Source: Anabaenopsis elenkinii CCIBt3563 (GTDB taxonomy: Bacteria > Cyanobacteriota > Cyanobacteriia > Cyanobacteriales > Nostocaceae). From it: a stretch of DNA of 64,000 nucleotides. The notes under the pieces are model-generated. The model ran no database searches, was not told the origin of the DNA, and saw nothing but the letters and a program-made list of their open reading frames with translations. Position 1 is the first letter of the stretch. Every line of letters starts with the position of its first letter. Below, piece after piece: positions 1 to 9,169 of the stretch. Where the stretch lies: assembly GCF_015245355.1 (NCBI RefSeq), contig NZ_CP063311.1, forward strand, positions 4,385,160-4,449,159, written 5' to 3'. Position numbers and translations under genes: made by a program.

Positions 1-1
1 T

Positions 2-295
2 AACCTGATGAATGCTAACCTGAGTTACACAAACCTTAATGGCGCTGACCTGCATCACGCTAATTTGAAAGGATCTAACTTAAAAGGGGCGAATCTGACT
101 GGAGCGAATCTGACTGGAGCGAATCTGACTGGAGCGAATCTGACTGGGGCGAATCTGACTGGGGCGAATTTATCGCAATCAAACTTAATAGCTGCAAACT
201 TCCATAACACCACTCTGACAGGTAGTTGTATGCAACACTGCAAATTCAATAGTGCTACACAACTACATGGATTAGTTTGTGAATCTATTGACTGA
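2..295 (+). CDS. Pentapeptide-repeat protein, 5' end cut by window
   Basis: The reading frame is open to the first base and the codons before the first ATG (position 8) already fit the repeat pattern, so the real start lies outside the window. Residues follow the A(D/N)LXX pentapeptide pattern for about twelve consecutive units, which in this family builds a right-handed square beta-helix. The central units are identical GANLT repeats. The last 30 or so residues, with three cysteines, leave the pattern. No other domain, signal peptide or membrane segment is visible in this part. Pentapeptide proteins have many roles in cyanobacteria and no specific function can be given from the sequence. Confidence 0.85.
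   Translation, partial: NLMNANLSYTNLNGADLHHANLKGSNLKGANLTGANLTGANLTGANLTGANLTGANLSQSNLIAANFHNTTLTGSCMQHCKFNSATQLHGLVCESID
86..169 (+). repeat. 15 bp tandem repeat inside the pentapeptide gene
   Basis: Five head-to-tail copies of GGRGCGAATCTGACT (86-100, 101-115, 116-130, 131-145, 146-160) and a partial sixth. The copies differ only at the third base. Each encodes one GANLT pentapeptide, so copy-number change adds or removes whole helix coils without shifting the frame. Confidence 0.95.
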
Positions 296-798
296 GAATT
301 AGCTCCGGGTGTGATGGTAATCCCCATGAAGTAGTAGAGGAGTTTTCAAAAAATACTAAAAATTGGCTCAAGCCTTTATCACTGTAATAAAGTATACAGA
401 AAATTATTCCCTGTTCCCTAAAACTAAAAAACTTTGTACCTTACGAGCATGGGAAATGCTATACTATTAAGCTAAATTATCTCACACAATGTTACTAAAT
501 TTAAGCACTTGGCAAGAAGTTGAGACCTATTTACAAGAATCTCAGAGTATTATTATACCCATTGGTTCGACGGAACAACATGGCCCCACAGGCTTAATTG
601 GGACTGATGCTATTTGTGCAGAGGCGATCGCATGTGGTGTGGGTGAAGCAACTCAAGCAATGGTTAGTCCTACAATCAGTGTGGGCATGGCACTACATCA
701 TACCGCTTTTCCCGGTACAATCAGTCTACGTCCGAGTACATTGATTCAGCTAGTCAAAGATTATATTACTTGTTTAGCTATAGCAACCGCCAAGGAGG

Positions 799-1281
799 TT
801 AGGACGCAAAAAGCAAGACATCCTCAATGGCATCTCGTAAAGAATCAAACCGCTCAAGTTTTTTGCGGATTCGACTTTTTAACCAAGACCAACATTTTTC
901 AATCTGATTCAGGTCTGGAGAATAAGGTGGTAGGTACAGCACTTCACACCCTGCGTACTGAATCAGTTGTTGAATGCGCCCACCTTTATGAAATGTGGCA
1001 TTATCCATCACCACAACCTGTCCTGGTTTGAGTGTGGGAAGCAAACAAGCTTCAAGCCAAGTCTCAAATACTATTCGATTACACGCACCCTCAACAGTGA
1101 AAGGAGCTATCAGCTTATGGTTACACAGCGCGGCAATTATGTTCACCCGACCTTCACGACGACCTGATTTAAGTGCATGGAAGCGCTGTCCTTTTGAGTT
1201 CCAACCGTAATCATACTGGTCTCGGTTGTCCATTCCTGACTCATCGAGGTATACAATCTTCTCCACAGGTAACTCAGACAA
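799..1281 (-). CDS. IS630 transposase, catalytic DDE frame (orfB)
   Basis: Catalytic half of the transposase in the -1 frame relative to orfA. The DDE triad is visible: Asp in VYLDESG, Asp in VVMDNATFHK, Glu in DLNQIEKCWSWLK. The frame is open upstream of the ATG at 1281 back to the A8 tract and the intervening residues (TYGYRERDEVKRQAF) belong to the family, so the ATG is probably not the real start. A -1 shift at 1337-1344 gives a 291-residue fusion from 1673 to 799, normal for IS630. All catalytic residues are intact and the element could be active. Confidence 0.88.
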   Translation of the reverse strand: MSELPVEKIVYLDESGMDNRDQYDYGWNSKGQRFHALKSGRREGRVNIIAALCNHKLIAPFTVEGACNRIVFETWLEACLLPTLKPGQVVVMDNATFHKGGRIQQLIQYAGCEVLYLPPYSPDLNQIEKCWSWLKSRIRKKLERFDSLRDAIEDVLLFAS

Positions 1282-1286
1282 CTGCG

Positions 1287-1673
1287 TTACGAAAGCCTGT
1301 CGTTTGACCTCATCGCGCTCACGGTAGCCATAAGTCTTTTTTTTCGCGTAAAACCAATTTTTTTCAAAGCTCTTGAGATTGTGCGATCGCTAATTTCTTC
1401 AGGCCAAAGTGAGGCCATCTCTACTTGGGTTTTATCGCCATGTACGGAAGCAAACTCACGAAATTTTTCCCAATCGGTAATTTTGTGACCATTCCCAGGA
1501 CGCTGATTAGGCAAGGCTTGGAAGTCCCCCGTTTCGGTTTTTCGCTTCAACCATAGGGTGATGGTGTTGCGACTAATATTAAACATTTGACTGGCTTGAG
1601 TTTTCTTCAAGCCATCGAGTTCAATCGCTTGGATTACTTTTTGACGAAGGTCGTAACTGTACGGCTTGGGCAT
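1287..1673 (-). CDS. IS630 transposase, N-terminal frame (orfA, helix-turn-helix)
   Basis: 128-residue N-terminal half of an IS630-type transposase. It opens with MPKPYSYDLRQKVI, the usual start of the family, followed by a helix-turn-helix around residues 20-45 (KTQASQMFNISRNTITLWLKR) that should bind the terminal repeats. A second helical segment (ISDRTISRALKKIGFTRKK) precedes an A8 run on the coding strand (1337-1344). Beyond that run the frame soon loses homology and stops, while the -1 frame continues with the catalytic domain. Production of the full transposase therefore probably needs slippage at the A8 tract. Confidence 0.88.
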   Translation of the reverse strand: MPKPYSYDLRQKVIQAIELDGLKKTQASQMFNISRNTITLWLKRKTETGDFQALPNQRPGNGHKITDWEKFREFASVHGDKTQVEMASLWPEEISDRTISRALKKIGFTRKKRLMATVSAMRSNDRLS

Positions 1674-2272
1674 ATACCTGTAGCAAGCGATCGCTTCACA
1701 TGAAAAGGGACTACTTATAGTTTATGCTTAAATTACCTTGGCGGTTGCTATAAAACTGGTTTTAGGAAATTCTACTTCATCAATGGACATGGTGGTAATA
1801 TTGCCACCCTGAAAGCTGCATTCTCAGAAACCTACGCGCACTTAGAAGATTTGCAGATTAGCAACGCCCAATGTCAAATCGCTAACTGGTTTATGTGCAG
1901 TTCTGTATATAAACTTGCTAAAGAATTATATGGTGATCAAGAAGGTTCCCATGCTACCCCCAGTGAAGTAGCTGTTACCCAATATATTTATCCAGAATCT
2001 ATTAAAAAAGCACCTCTGACACCAGCAGTTGCTAGTGGACATAAAATCTATAGTGCACCTGACTTCCGCCGACGTTACCCAGATGGACGTATGGGTTCAA
2101 ATCCCGCTTTAGCAACACCAGAACACGGTAAGCAGTTTTATGATTTAGCTGTGACAGAACTCAGCAAAGGATATTTAGAGTTTGTGAAAGCCGAATAGTA
2201 TTCCTAGTAATTAAGTTGACATAGTGGGTTATCAATACCCACCCTAAGTTATGGCCACAAACTCGGATCGGC

Positions 2273-3298
<1,026 letters not shown>

Positions 3299-3421
3299 TC
3301 AATTATTTTACTACAAATTTGATAAATTAATTAAGGCAAAACTATATCAGATAGATTACTAGACAATATACCCGTAGTAATATCCTAATTATACAGCCCA
3401 AACAATTGCAATCAAGTATAC

Positions 3422-4564
3422 ATGAAGTTTAATTTTGGCATTGAGCATGAAGTCGCTTTCCTCAACCCCGAAGGAAAATTTGCTGATTTTTCCCAAACTA
3501 AATTCCCGGACTTTAATCAAATTGTTGAAAAACTGCCAACATACCCTCAGGATTATTCACAGTTACGGGTTGGGGATGCTGGTATTCGGCAAAAGAGATG
3601 GTATATTGAGGGTTTTGAAAGATTTGCTAATTCTGACAAGGTGATAGACTGTGTACCTAAAGGTATAGAAGTCAGAACCACTATCCACTCTGATATTTCA
3701 GGTGCTTTAACTGAATTATCAGAAAGTTTTCAACTACTGCGTGAAGTGGCTAGTGGCTACGGGTTTTCACCGGTTTTAACTAGTTTTAACCCCCATCAGA
3801 CTGTATTTGAGCCTCAACCCCCTCTCAATGATTATGAGACCCAACAGTTACAGACTTATCCTGATGAACAGACTGCCAATATTTACATGGTAACTTATGG
3901 ACCAGATTTGAATATTTCTGTGCCACATTTACCAATTGCAAATGTGATTGATATTGGCAAAAAACTAACTTATTATAGTCCCTATATAGTTCCTTTTAGT
4001 TATAGTTCTCCTTTTTACAATGGGGGATTATGGGATGGTTTATCAGTCAGAACTTTTGTCAGAACCGGACAAAGATCGGCAGCATTAGCTTTTGTAGAGA
4101 AACAAGAACAACTCATTAATAGTGTCCCCTCCTTGACGAAAATCGCCCGTATCCCTGCTGAAGTCGGACGCATTGAATTTAAAGCTTGTGATAGTTGTGA
4201 TGATTTTTCTATCTATGGGGGCTTGTTGGCATTATTGAAAGGTTTGATATTAGATAAAAGTTTACCAGGCAGAGCAATTATACCTAACGCAACGTTACAT
4301 CAAATTTCTGCAAAGAAAGGGTTTGATGATCCAGATATTTTTGCTCATGCTACACGGCTTTTACAAGTGGCTGAAATTGCCTTGGGGGATGATTCAGATG
4401 TTAATTTTTTAACGCCATTAAAAGATATACTAGGAAATGGTAAGACTAAATCACATGAACTAATAGCGGCTTACCAACGTCTCGGTTCAATTGAACAAGC
4501 ACTGCAAGAAACCTACCCTCAGCCTACAGCAGGGACAAGGATAAATAACTTACCTCACCTTTAG
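3422..4564 (+). CDS. gshA: Glutamate-cysteine ligase, cyanobacterial type
   Basis: First enzyme of glutathione synthesis, joining glutamate and cysteine with ATP. The 380-residue protein begins FGIEHEVAFL, the metal and glutamate-binding strand of the GCS2 ligase family. Further conserved segments include the EVRTTIHSD strand, NISVPHLP and the RIEFKACDSCDD region. Length matches the cyanobacterial type, which is shorter than the proteobacterial GshA. The ATG at 3422 directly precedes the conserved N-terminus. The assignment rests on recognised similarity to cyanobacterial GshA; another carboxylate-amine ligase is the alternative. Confidence 0.8.
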   Translation: MKFNFGIEHEVAFLNPEGKFADFSQTKFPDFNQIVEKLPTYPQDYSQLRVGDAGIRQKRWYIEGFERFANSDKVIDCVPKGIEVRTTIHSDISGALTELSESFQLLREVASGYGFSPVLTSFNPHQTVFEPQPPLNDYETQQLQTYPDEQTANIYMVTYGPDLNISVPHLPIANVIDIGKKLTYYSPYIVPFSYSSPFYNGGLWDGLSVRTFVRTGQRSAALAFVEKQEQLINSVPSLTKIARIPAEVGRIEFKACDSCDDFSIYGGLLALLKGLILDKSLPGRAIIPNATLHQISAKKGFDDPDIFAHATRLLQVAEIALGDDSDVNFLTPLKDILGNGKTKSHELIAAYQRLGSIEQALQETYPQPTAGTRINNLPHL

Positions 4565-4605
4565 GAGCAATTACATCAAGTGCCCCTTAATTATTTAGTC
4601 TTTGA

Positions 4606-4866
4606 TTTTACACTCCCTGGGGCTAGAAGCCGGGGGATTCTTGCTTCACGGGGACACTCCAATGAATTTACCCGCGCTAACGCGCCGCTCTGCTCACAGC
4701 AAGAAGCATCTTGATTGTGTGCCCCACGGCTGCAAGTTGTGCGTATAGCGACGAAATTAAAATATACATTAAAGCTAATATTTATCAACAGGATTTCTAG
4801 GACTGCGACTGAAGTCGCTAGCGCACTAGACCCCTAACGGGGTCTAGTGCGCGTTTTTTGGTAGGA
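4606..4866 (-). mobile_element. IS200/IS605-like non-autonomous element, copy A
   Basis: About 260 bp without an ORF whose reverse complement is clearly homologous to 16483-16745. Shared blocks include the end CCGTGAAGCAAGAATCCCCC followed by a hairpin, a central GCGTTAGCGCGGGTAAATTC block and a terminal palindrome. The end with the GAATCCCCC hairpin resembles right ends of tnpB-bearing IS200/IS605 elements in cyanobacteria, where the guide RNA (omega RNA) scaffold is encoded. There is no tnpA or tnpB, so this is a relic or a passively mobilised element. Family assignment is from memory of such ends and is an inference. Confidence 0.6.
4821..4852 (+). terminator. Perfect 14 bp hairpin followed by a T-run
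   Basis: A 14 bp perfect stem (GCGCACTAGACCCC) with a TAAC loop is followed by GTTTTTTG on the plus strand. It has the form of a rho-independent terminator reading away from gshA. It is also the end palindrome of repeat copy A; in the other copies the stem is imperfect, so a host role is possible but unproven. Confidence 0.45.
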
Positions 4867-4868
4867 GT

Positions 4869-6698
4869 TTATTTGGTTGACTGACTAGGTGGGATACCTT
4901 CAATGCTAATCAAGCCCTGGATTACAGCTTTGACGATTGGTGCGGCTACAGTGGAACCATAAGCATTTGTACCTTGCGGCTCATCCACTACTGCAAAAAC
5001 TACATAGCGCGGAGATTCTACCGGTAAAATACTCACAAAGCTAGTTATGCGCGCATTGGGTAGATAGCCACCATCTGGACTAGCTTTTTGAGATGTACCG
5101 GTTTTACCACCAATGCGATACCCCGGAATTTTAGCAGCATTACCAGTACCTTCTGAGACGACAGTTTCCATCATCTCTACTACCTTTTGAGTTGTGGTCG
5201 CTGAGAAAATTTGGCGTGTTGTGGGCAGATCGGGCGCATAATGCATCTGTCCTTTACTGTCCACTAACCCCTGCACTACATGGGGGGTGACTAATTTACC
5301 TCCATTAGCTAAAGCGCCATGCATTTGCACCAACTGTAACGGTGTCAAGGAAAAACCTTGGCCAAAGGATGTAGTTGCTGCTTCAATAGGGGAACTGAGA
5401 AACTGTCTTAAACCTTTGAGCTGTCCACTCACTTCAAAGGGCAAATCTGTATTCAGCCTTTCCCCTAATCCTAACCTTTCTAGCCAATTGTAATAGACTT
5501 GTGATTGCATGCGTTGAATGATCCGCACCATGCCAATATTGCTAGAGGTTTGTAATATCTGTGCAATGTTAATATTGCCATAAGTTTTGTGACCAGCATT
5601 TCTAATCGTGTGCTTACCTATTTGAATAGAACCGGGGTCATTAAACACATCATCTGCTTTAATTACACCATTCTCTAGGGCGATCGCCACATTCAAAGGC
5701 TTAAAAGTCGATCCCGGTTCATAAAGATCAGCCACTGTCCAGTTTCTAAATAGGGAAATATCAGCACTAGAGTATTCATTGGGGTTATAGGTAGGATAAG
5801 AAGTCAGAGCTAGTAAAGAACCGTCTGAAGCGTCCATCACAATTACCGCGCCACGTTTAGCCTTAAACTTCTCTATCTGTTTTTCTAGAGCAGTACGGGC
5901 GATCCTTTGCAAACGGCTATCAATAGTTAGTCGCAGTCGCAGGTCATCGAAATTTAAAAATCCTTCCGGTGCATGAATTGGTAAAAGTCTCCCATTACCA
6001 GTCCGACTCAGCCGCGCTGTCTTTGGAGAACGTTCTAATAAATTCTCTTGGCTGTATTCTACACCAGCCTGACCCCGACGGTCAAGATTGACGTAGCCCA
6101 CCACCTCCGCAACCAAATTATTTTGCGGGTAATATCGAGAGTATTGTTGAATTAGTTCTAGTCCATTTAAGCGCAATGATCTCACACGCCCAGCGCTTAC
6201 TTCCGGTAACCCAGAAGCAAGTGTAATACCACTCCTACGGTTGGCAAAGGTTTTCGCCAACTCAGCCGAGGGTTGATCGAGTATAGGAGCCAGTTGTTCT
6301 GCTATCTGTTTATTAGACTTACTAAACAGCTTAGGATGGGCATATAAGGTATATACAGGGCGGTCAATGGCTAATACACTATTAGTGCGATCTACCACTA
6401 GGCGACGGGGAACGAAAGGTCGTAAATTCACCATTTGCTGGTTACGCGCCCTCTGGGTTAACCTTCCTCCCTGGATAATCTGCAACTGATACAAATTAAT
6501 CACTAACCCCAGACCTGCGGTCATTAATATGCCCCAAACCACAAACAGCCGGGATCTGGTATTGGATATCTCGTCTTGAGGATGAGAGTTAAACCTAAAC
6601 CTCTGCATCAATCCTGCTAATATAGAGGGCTTTCCTCCCCTTCTAAATGCTGGATTTTGAAAATTTCTCAATTTTGATTTATCGGGTGACTTCTGCAT
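4869..6698 (-). CDS. ftsI: Class B penicillin-binding protein, septal transpeptidase FtsI (PBP3-like)
   Basis: Peptidoglycan transpeptidase of the division septum, 609 residues. After a basic, cytoplasmic N-terminus there is one membrane segment (about residues 50-70, LFVVWGILMTAGLGLVINLY), then the PBP dimerisation domain and the transpeptidase domain. Catalytic motifs are present: SxxK as GSTFK near residue 330, SxN as SSN, and KTGT as GGKTGTSQ. The gene lies 107 bp downstream of a small membrane protein gene on the same strand that looks like FtsL, an order seen in division clusters of other bacteria. Elongation-type PBP2 is a less likely alternative because of the N-terminal form. Confidence 0.9.
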   Translation of the reverse strand: MQKSPDKSKLRNFQNPAFRRGGKPSILAGLMQRFRFNSHPQDEISNTRSRLFVVWGILMTAGLGLVINLYQLQIIQGGRLTQRARNQQMVNLRPFVPRRLVVDRTNSVLAIDRPVYTLYAHPKLFSKSNKQIAEQLAPILDQPSAELAKTFANRRSGITLASGLPEVSAGRVRSLRLNGLELIQQYSRYYPQNNLVAEVVGYVNLDRRGQAGVEYSQENLLERSPKTARLSRTGNGRLLPIHAPEGFLNFDDLRLRLTIDSRLQRIARTALEKQIEKFKAKRGAVIVMDASDGSLLALTSYPTYNPNEYSSADISLFRNWTVADLYEPGSTFKPLNVAIALENGVIKADDVFNDPGSIQIGKHTIRNAGHKTYGNINIAQILQTSSNIGMVRIIQRMQSQVYYNWLERLGLGERLNTDLPFEVSGQLKGLRQFLSSPIEAATTSFGQGFSLTPLQLVQMHGALANGGKLVTPHVVQGLVDSKGQMHYAPDLPTTRQIFSATTTQKVVEMMETVVSEGTGNAAKIPGYRIGGKTGTSQKASPDGGYLPNARITSFVSILPVESPRYVVFAVVDEPQGTNAYGSTVAAPIVKAVIQGLISIEGIPPSQSTK

Positions 6699-6805
6699 TT
6701 ACTTGCTCAGTATTAGTTATCAGTTATCAGAAATAGCCGGAGTCCCCTAAGTGCATCATTAGCACAAGCCTATGGTTAAAATCCTTCACTCCAGCTTTTA
6801 TAACT

Positions 6806-7495
6806 CTAATATCCTAGTGGCAAGGTGCTGTTTTGCTGATTGTCCCAATTTAGTGTTGTCCTAGGTGGCGTCGCAGGAAAATTCAAAGATGGAGATGATG
6901 CTGCCGGCAAAAAAATTGTTCTTGCTGCTGTTGGCGACACTAGCCCAGCTGCTTCTTGTGCTTCTTGAGCCATTTTGCTCTTGAGAGTAGCGTTGGTTGT
7001 GGTTAACTGCTGTTCATAAAGTTTCAGATTTTGTAGCCTGTTATATCCCTGACTCCACATTTGTTGAGAATATACTATCCAACCATACACAAACAAAGTT
7101 ACTGCTACCAATAAAAACGTGACTACGGAGGAATAACGATATGATGTATACAAGTGCAGTAACCAAAAATTTCCAGAGCCAGAATTAGGCATGACCGGTA
7201 AGTTATCTTCCCCTACCTTCTGATTCTTCCAGTTTGTTCTAGTTGACTGAGTTTTGACCCTGGAGACTTGTTTTTTAGGCACTTCAGGTAATGGATGACT
7301 GCTAGAAACCGATAACTTTTTGAAAGCACGCCGTTGTCTTTTTGAGGATGCTGGTAAAGGTTCATCTATAAGTGTAGATATACTCCCTAAGGTTGATCCA
7401 GGAGACATGGAAGGCTTCACCCCATGGGATGGGGTAGGATTTCGTCGGAACCAACTACCTGTTTTGGGAACAGCCGATTTACGTACAACAGCCAT
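6806..7495 (-). CDS. Single-pass membrane protein with coiled coil, FtsL-like
   Basis: 229 residues with a long basic, Ser/Thr/Pro-rich N-terminus (about 1-115), one membrane helix (SSVVTFLLVAVTLFVYGWIV) and then a short helical stretch with heptad-like spacing (NRLQNLKLYEQQLTTTNATL), ending in a Pro-rich tail. Topology (cytoplasmic N-terminus, one helix, periplasmic coiled coil) and position directly upstream of ftsI are those of FtsL. Sequence similarity to known FtsL was not recognised, as is usual for this poorly conserved protein. The N-terminal extension is longer than in classical FtsL. The role is inferred from topology and context. Confidence 0.7.
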   Translation of the reverse strand: MAVVRKSAVPKTGSWFRRNPTPSHGVKPSMSPGSTLGSISTLIDEPLPASSKRQRRAFKKLSVSSSHPLPEVPKKQVSRVKTQSTRTNWKNQKVGEDNLPVMPNSGSGNFWLLHLYTSYRYSSVVTFLLVAVTLFVYGWIVYSQQMWSQGYNRLQNLKLYEQQLTTTNATLKSKMAQEAQEAAGLVSPTAARTIFLPAASSPSLNFPATPPRTTLNWDNQQNSTLPLGY

Positions 7496-7960
7496 AAGTG
7501 TTTTTTAGATACAAAATACTGTGTTTTAAACCTTTAGCCTGTTTGGCCTCAGGTGACAATTGTCTTCTGATACTTGACTGCACTAATGATGGCATTACCT
7601 GGGCATTGTAACACTTGTCACTAGTAGGCAGCAATGGGGCATTTCCAGTATGGCAACACCAAGCAGCAAGTCACAAGAGCCTCTGGTTACTCTACCCAAC
7701 CAAAAAGCTATTAAACAAATGTTTCAGGCTAACTGCGGGATTTATGGCAATCTTTCGGATTTTGATATTTTGGCATCCGCTCACTGGATTCCTGAACCCG
7801 GTAAATTCATCTCCTGCATAATCAATCCGCCGCAAACAATCAACCAAAAGTATTGCTTTTCCAAATCTCAGCAGAATATATTCAACAATTAGCAAGAAAT
7901 AGGTTATCTTATACTACAGGCTATTTTTTTATTGCCATTTTTTTGGTGAAAGAGGAGTTT
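7496..7960 (+). other. Intergenic region, no supported gene
   Basis: Divergent gap between the FtsL-like gene and the small lipoprotein gene. It holds overlapping short ORFs on both strands (for example 7650-7892) with no recognisable motif and no clear ribosome-binding site. Promoters for both flanking genes are expected here, but none stands out. Confidence 0.5.
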
Positions 7961-8131
7961 ATGTTGAAAACAAAAATTTTTGCTGTTGTTCTAATGTTAG
8001 GTTTGGCTACGGTTCTCGGAGCCTGTGAGCCTGGGACTGAGCCTGCAACTCCACCAGCTACTCCTACTCCTGGTGAACCCACTGACGGTGCCACTCCTAC
8101 TCCCCCAGCACCTCCAACCAATCCCCAATAA
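7961..8131 (+). CDS. Small Pro/Thr-rich lipoprotein
   Basis: 56-residue precursor with a classical lipoprotein signal: MLKTKIF basic start, hydrophobic core (AVVLMLGLATV) and the lipobox LGAC. The mature part is only about 35 residues and almost all Pro, Thr, Ala, Gly and Glu (for example PATPPATPTPGEP), so it is probably an extended tether rather than a folded domain. The ATG at 7961 was chosen over an upstream in-frame start at 7853 because AGAGGAG lies at 7951-7957 and the signal peptide starts here. No function can be assigned. Confidence 0.75.
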   Translation: MLKTKIFAVVLMLGLATVLGACEPGTEPATPPATPTPGEPTDGATPTPPAPPTNPQ

Positions 8132-8490
8132 TAAACTTTGACTGGGTAAGTCGCCCCTGATAAAATTAAAAGCTAGTATAATAAGCCACTAATTTAAGCT
8201 AATTTTTTGGGGCGATTACTAGATTATGATATTTTCTTTTGAGAAACCCTGGGGAAAAATCAGCGAGCTAGGAAAGTCTCTAATCTGACCAGAGTAAGTA
8301 CGTCTGGTACTAGGTTAGAGGCAAGATTGAAAGAAACAGGGGATGGTTAGCTAGTCCTATGCTCTAAAACTGAAGGATGAAACGAGCTGAAAGGCTTAAA
8401 CCCGTGTCCTTCGGAAATTACCGAACTCTAATATTGTCGAACCTAAGATTACCCATAAAATTAATCCTGATGGTGGGGCGAAGTAGCTTT
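8132..8490 (+). other. Intergenic region with a structured, possibly transcribed segment
   Basis: The 359 bp gap before the GST-like gene contains a stem-loop of two helices: CTCTAA (8278-8283) with TTAGAG (8315-8320), and inside it CCAGA (8289-8293) with TCTGG (8303-8307). Downstream are further short complementary stretches (for example AGGATGAAAC and GTCCTT around 8373-8411). A frame open from 8377 adds 38 residues with no similarity to GSTs. The segment could be a 5' leader or small RNA; it matches no RNA family that I recognise. Confidence 0.3.
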
Positions 8491-9168
8491 ATGTTGCTAC
8501 TACAGTTTAGTACATCCCATTACTGTCGCAAAGCCCGTATGGGGCTGGGCTATAAGCAAGTTAAATATAAAACTGAAAATCTGACTCCGGGGTGGCATAT
8601 CCGGCGAGTTAGGCCGCTAACTGGTTTGAATACTTTACCTGTGTTGTTACCGGAAATTGATGGTCAGCCTCATGCGATCGCTGACTCTACCGAAATTTTA
8701 AAATTTCTGGAAACTTATCAACCACAGCCGTCTTTATTCTTGCCCGACTATGAACAGCAGACAGAAGCGTGGATGCTAGAGGATTGGTTGGATGAAAGCA
8801 TTGGTACAGCCACCAGGTTTGTATACTATCAGTTCCGCGCTGTAGAAGGCAAGCAGATTGACCCTTCACTAGTCAGTCAGATGGTAATTTCAGTAGTCCG
8901 CCAACAATATGGCATCAACCAAGCCAGTGTGGAATTAGCTAAAAACAGACTTGTCATGGCGTTTTCAGAGTTATCTATTCGCTGGCAAAAAAATGACTAC
9001 TTAGTAGGTAATCAGCTAAGTGTAGCAGACATTAGCGCAGCGGCCTTACTCAGCCCATTAGCACTGATTCCTGAGTATCGTCAAGGGTATCCCTGGTTAT
9101 TTGAGCGCATTGTGCAAATCCACAAACTGTGTAATGAACCATTACCACCAGGCTTAAGTGAGGGTTAG
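8491..9168 (+). CDS. Glutathione S-transferase family protein
   Basis: 225 residues. The N-terminal thioredoxin-like domain starts MLLLQFSTSHYCRKARMGL, where Ser/Cys of SHYC aligns with the catalytic region of GSTs, and continues to the glutathione-binding segment LPVLLPEIDGQ and ADSTEIL. A helical C-terminal domain follows, with the conserved VADISAAALLSPL region (N-capping box of GSTs). The start at 8491 was chosen because homology begins at this Met; residues of the longer frame from 8377 are unlike the family. The substrate is unknown. The next gene starts 1 bp after the stop, so the two are probably co-transcribed. Confidence 0.85.
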   Translation: MLLLQFSTSHYCRKARMGLGYKQVKYKTENLTPGWHIRRVRPLTGLNTLPVLLPEIDGQPHAIADSTEILKFLETYQPQPSLFLPDYEQQTEAWMLEDWLDESIGTATRFVYYQFRAVEGKQIDPSLVSQMVISVVRQQYGINQASVELAKNRLVMAFSELSIRWQKNDYLVGNQLSVADISAAALLSPLALIPEYRQGYPWLFERIVQIHKLCNEPLPPGLSEG

Positions 9169-9169
9169 A

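Larger units (their letters stand above)
781..1750 (-). mobile_element. Complete IS630-family insertion sequence, 970 bp
   Basis: The element has terminal inverted repeats, perfect for 15 bp (TAGCAACCGCCAAGG at 781-795 and its complement at 1736-1750). It is flanked by TA on both sides (779-780 and 1751-1752), matching the TA target of IS630/Tc1-mariner elements. It carries two overlapping transposase frames on the minus strand. The choice of TA rather than TATA as the target duplication is fixed by the reading frame of the interrupted creatininase gene, which is restored only if one TA is removed. Confidence 0.93.
489..2198 (+). pseudogene. Creatininase-family amidohydrolase, split by an IS630 element
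   Basis: The 5' part (489-780) encodes the N-terminus with the motif IGSTEQHGP and a GTDA segment, typical metal-site motifs of the creatininase family. The 3' part (1753-2198) resumes with FINGHGGN, the family's second signature, and runs to a normal stop. Removing 781-1750 and one copy of the duplicated TA joins the two halves in frame as a 245-residue protein of normal family length (738 nt with stop). Neither fragment alone should be active because the metal ligands are divided. The family includes creatinine amidohydrolases and enzymes acting on cyclic amides; the substrate here is unknown. The absence of further mutations in either half suggests the insertion is recent. Confidence 0.9.

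Noticed and set aside
55..327. Minus-strand ORF of 90 residues opposite the pentapeptide gene
   Set aside because: It is the antisense of the 15 bp repeat and has only repeat-derived sequence (RFAPV units).
7650..7892. Short plus-strand ORF in the gap upstream of the lipoprotein gene
   Set aside because: No ribosome-binding site, no recognised motif, and overlapping ORFs on both strands of equal quality.
8377..8490. N-terminal extension of the GST-like protein
   Set aside because: The extra 38 residues do not resemble the family, whose conserved N-terminus begins at the Met at 8491.
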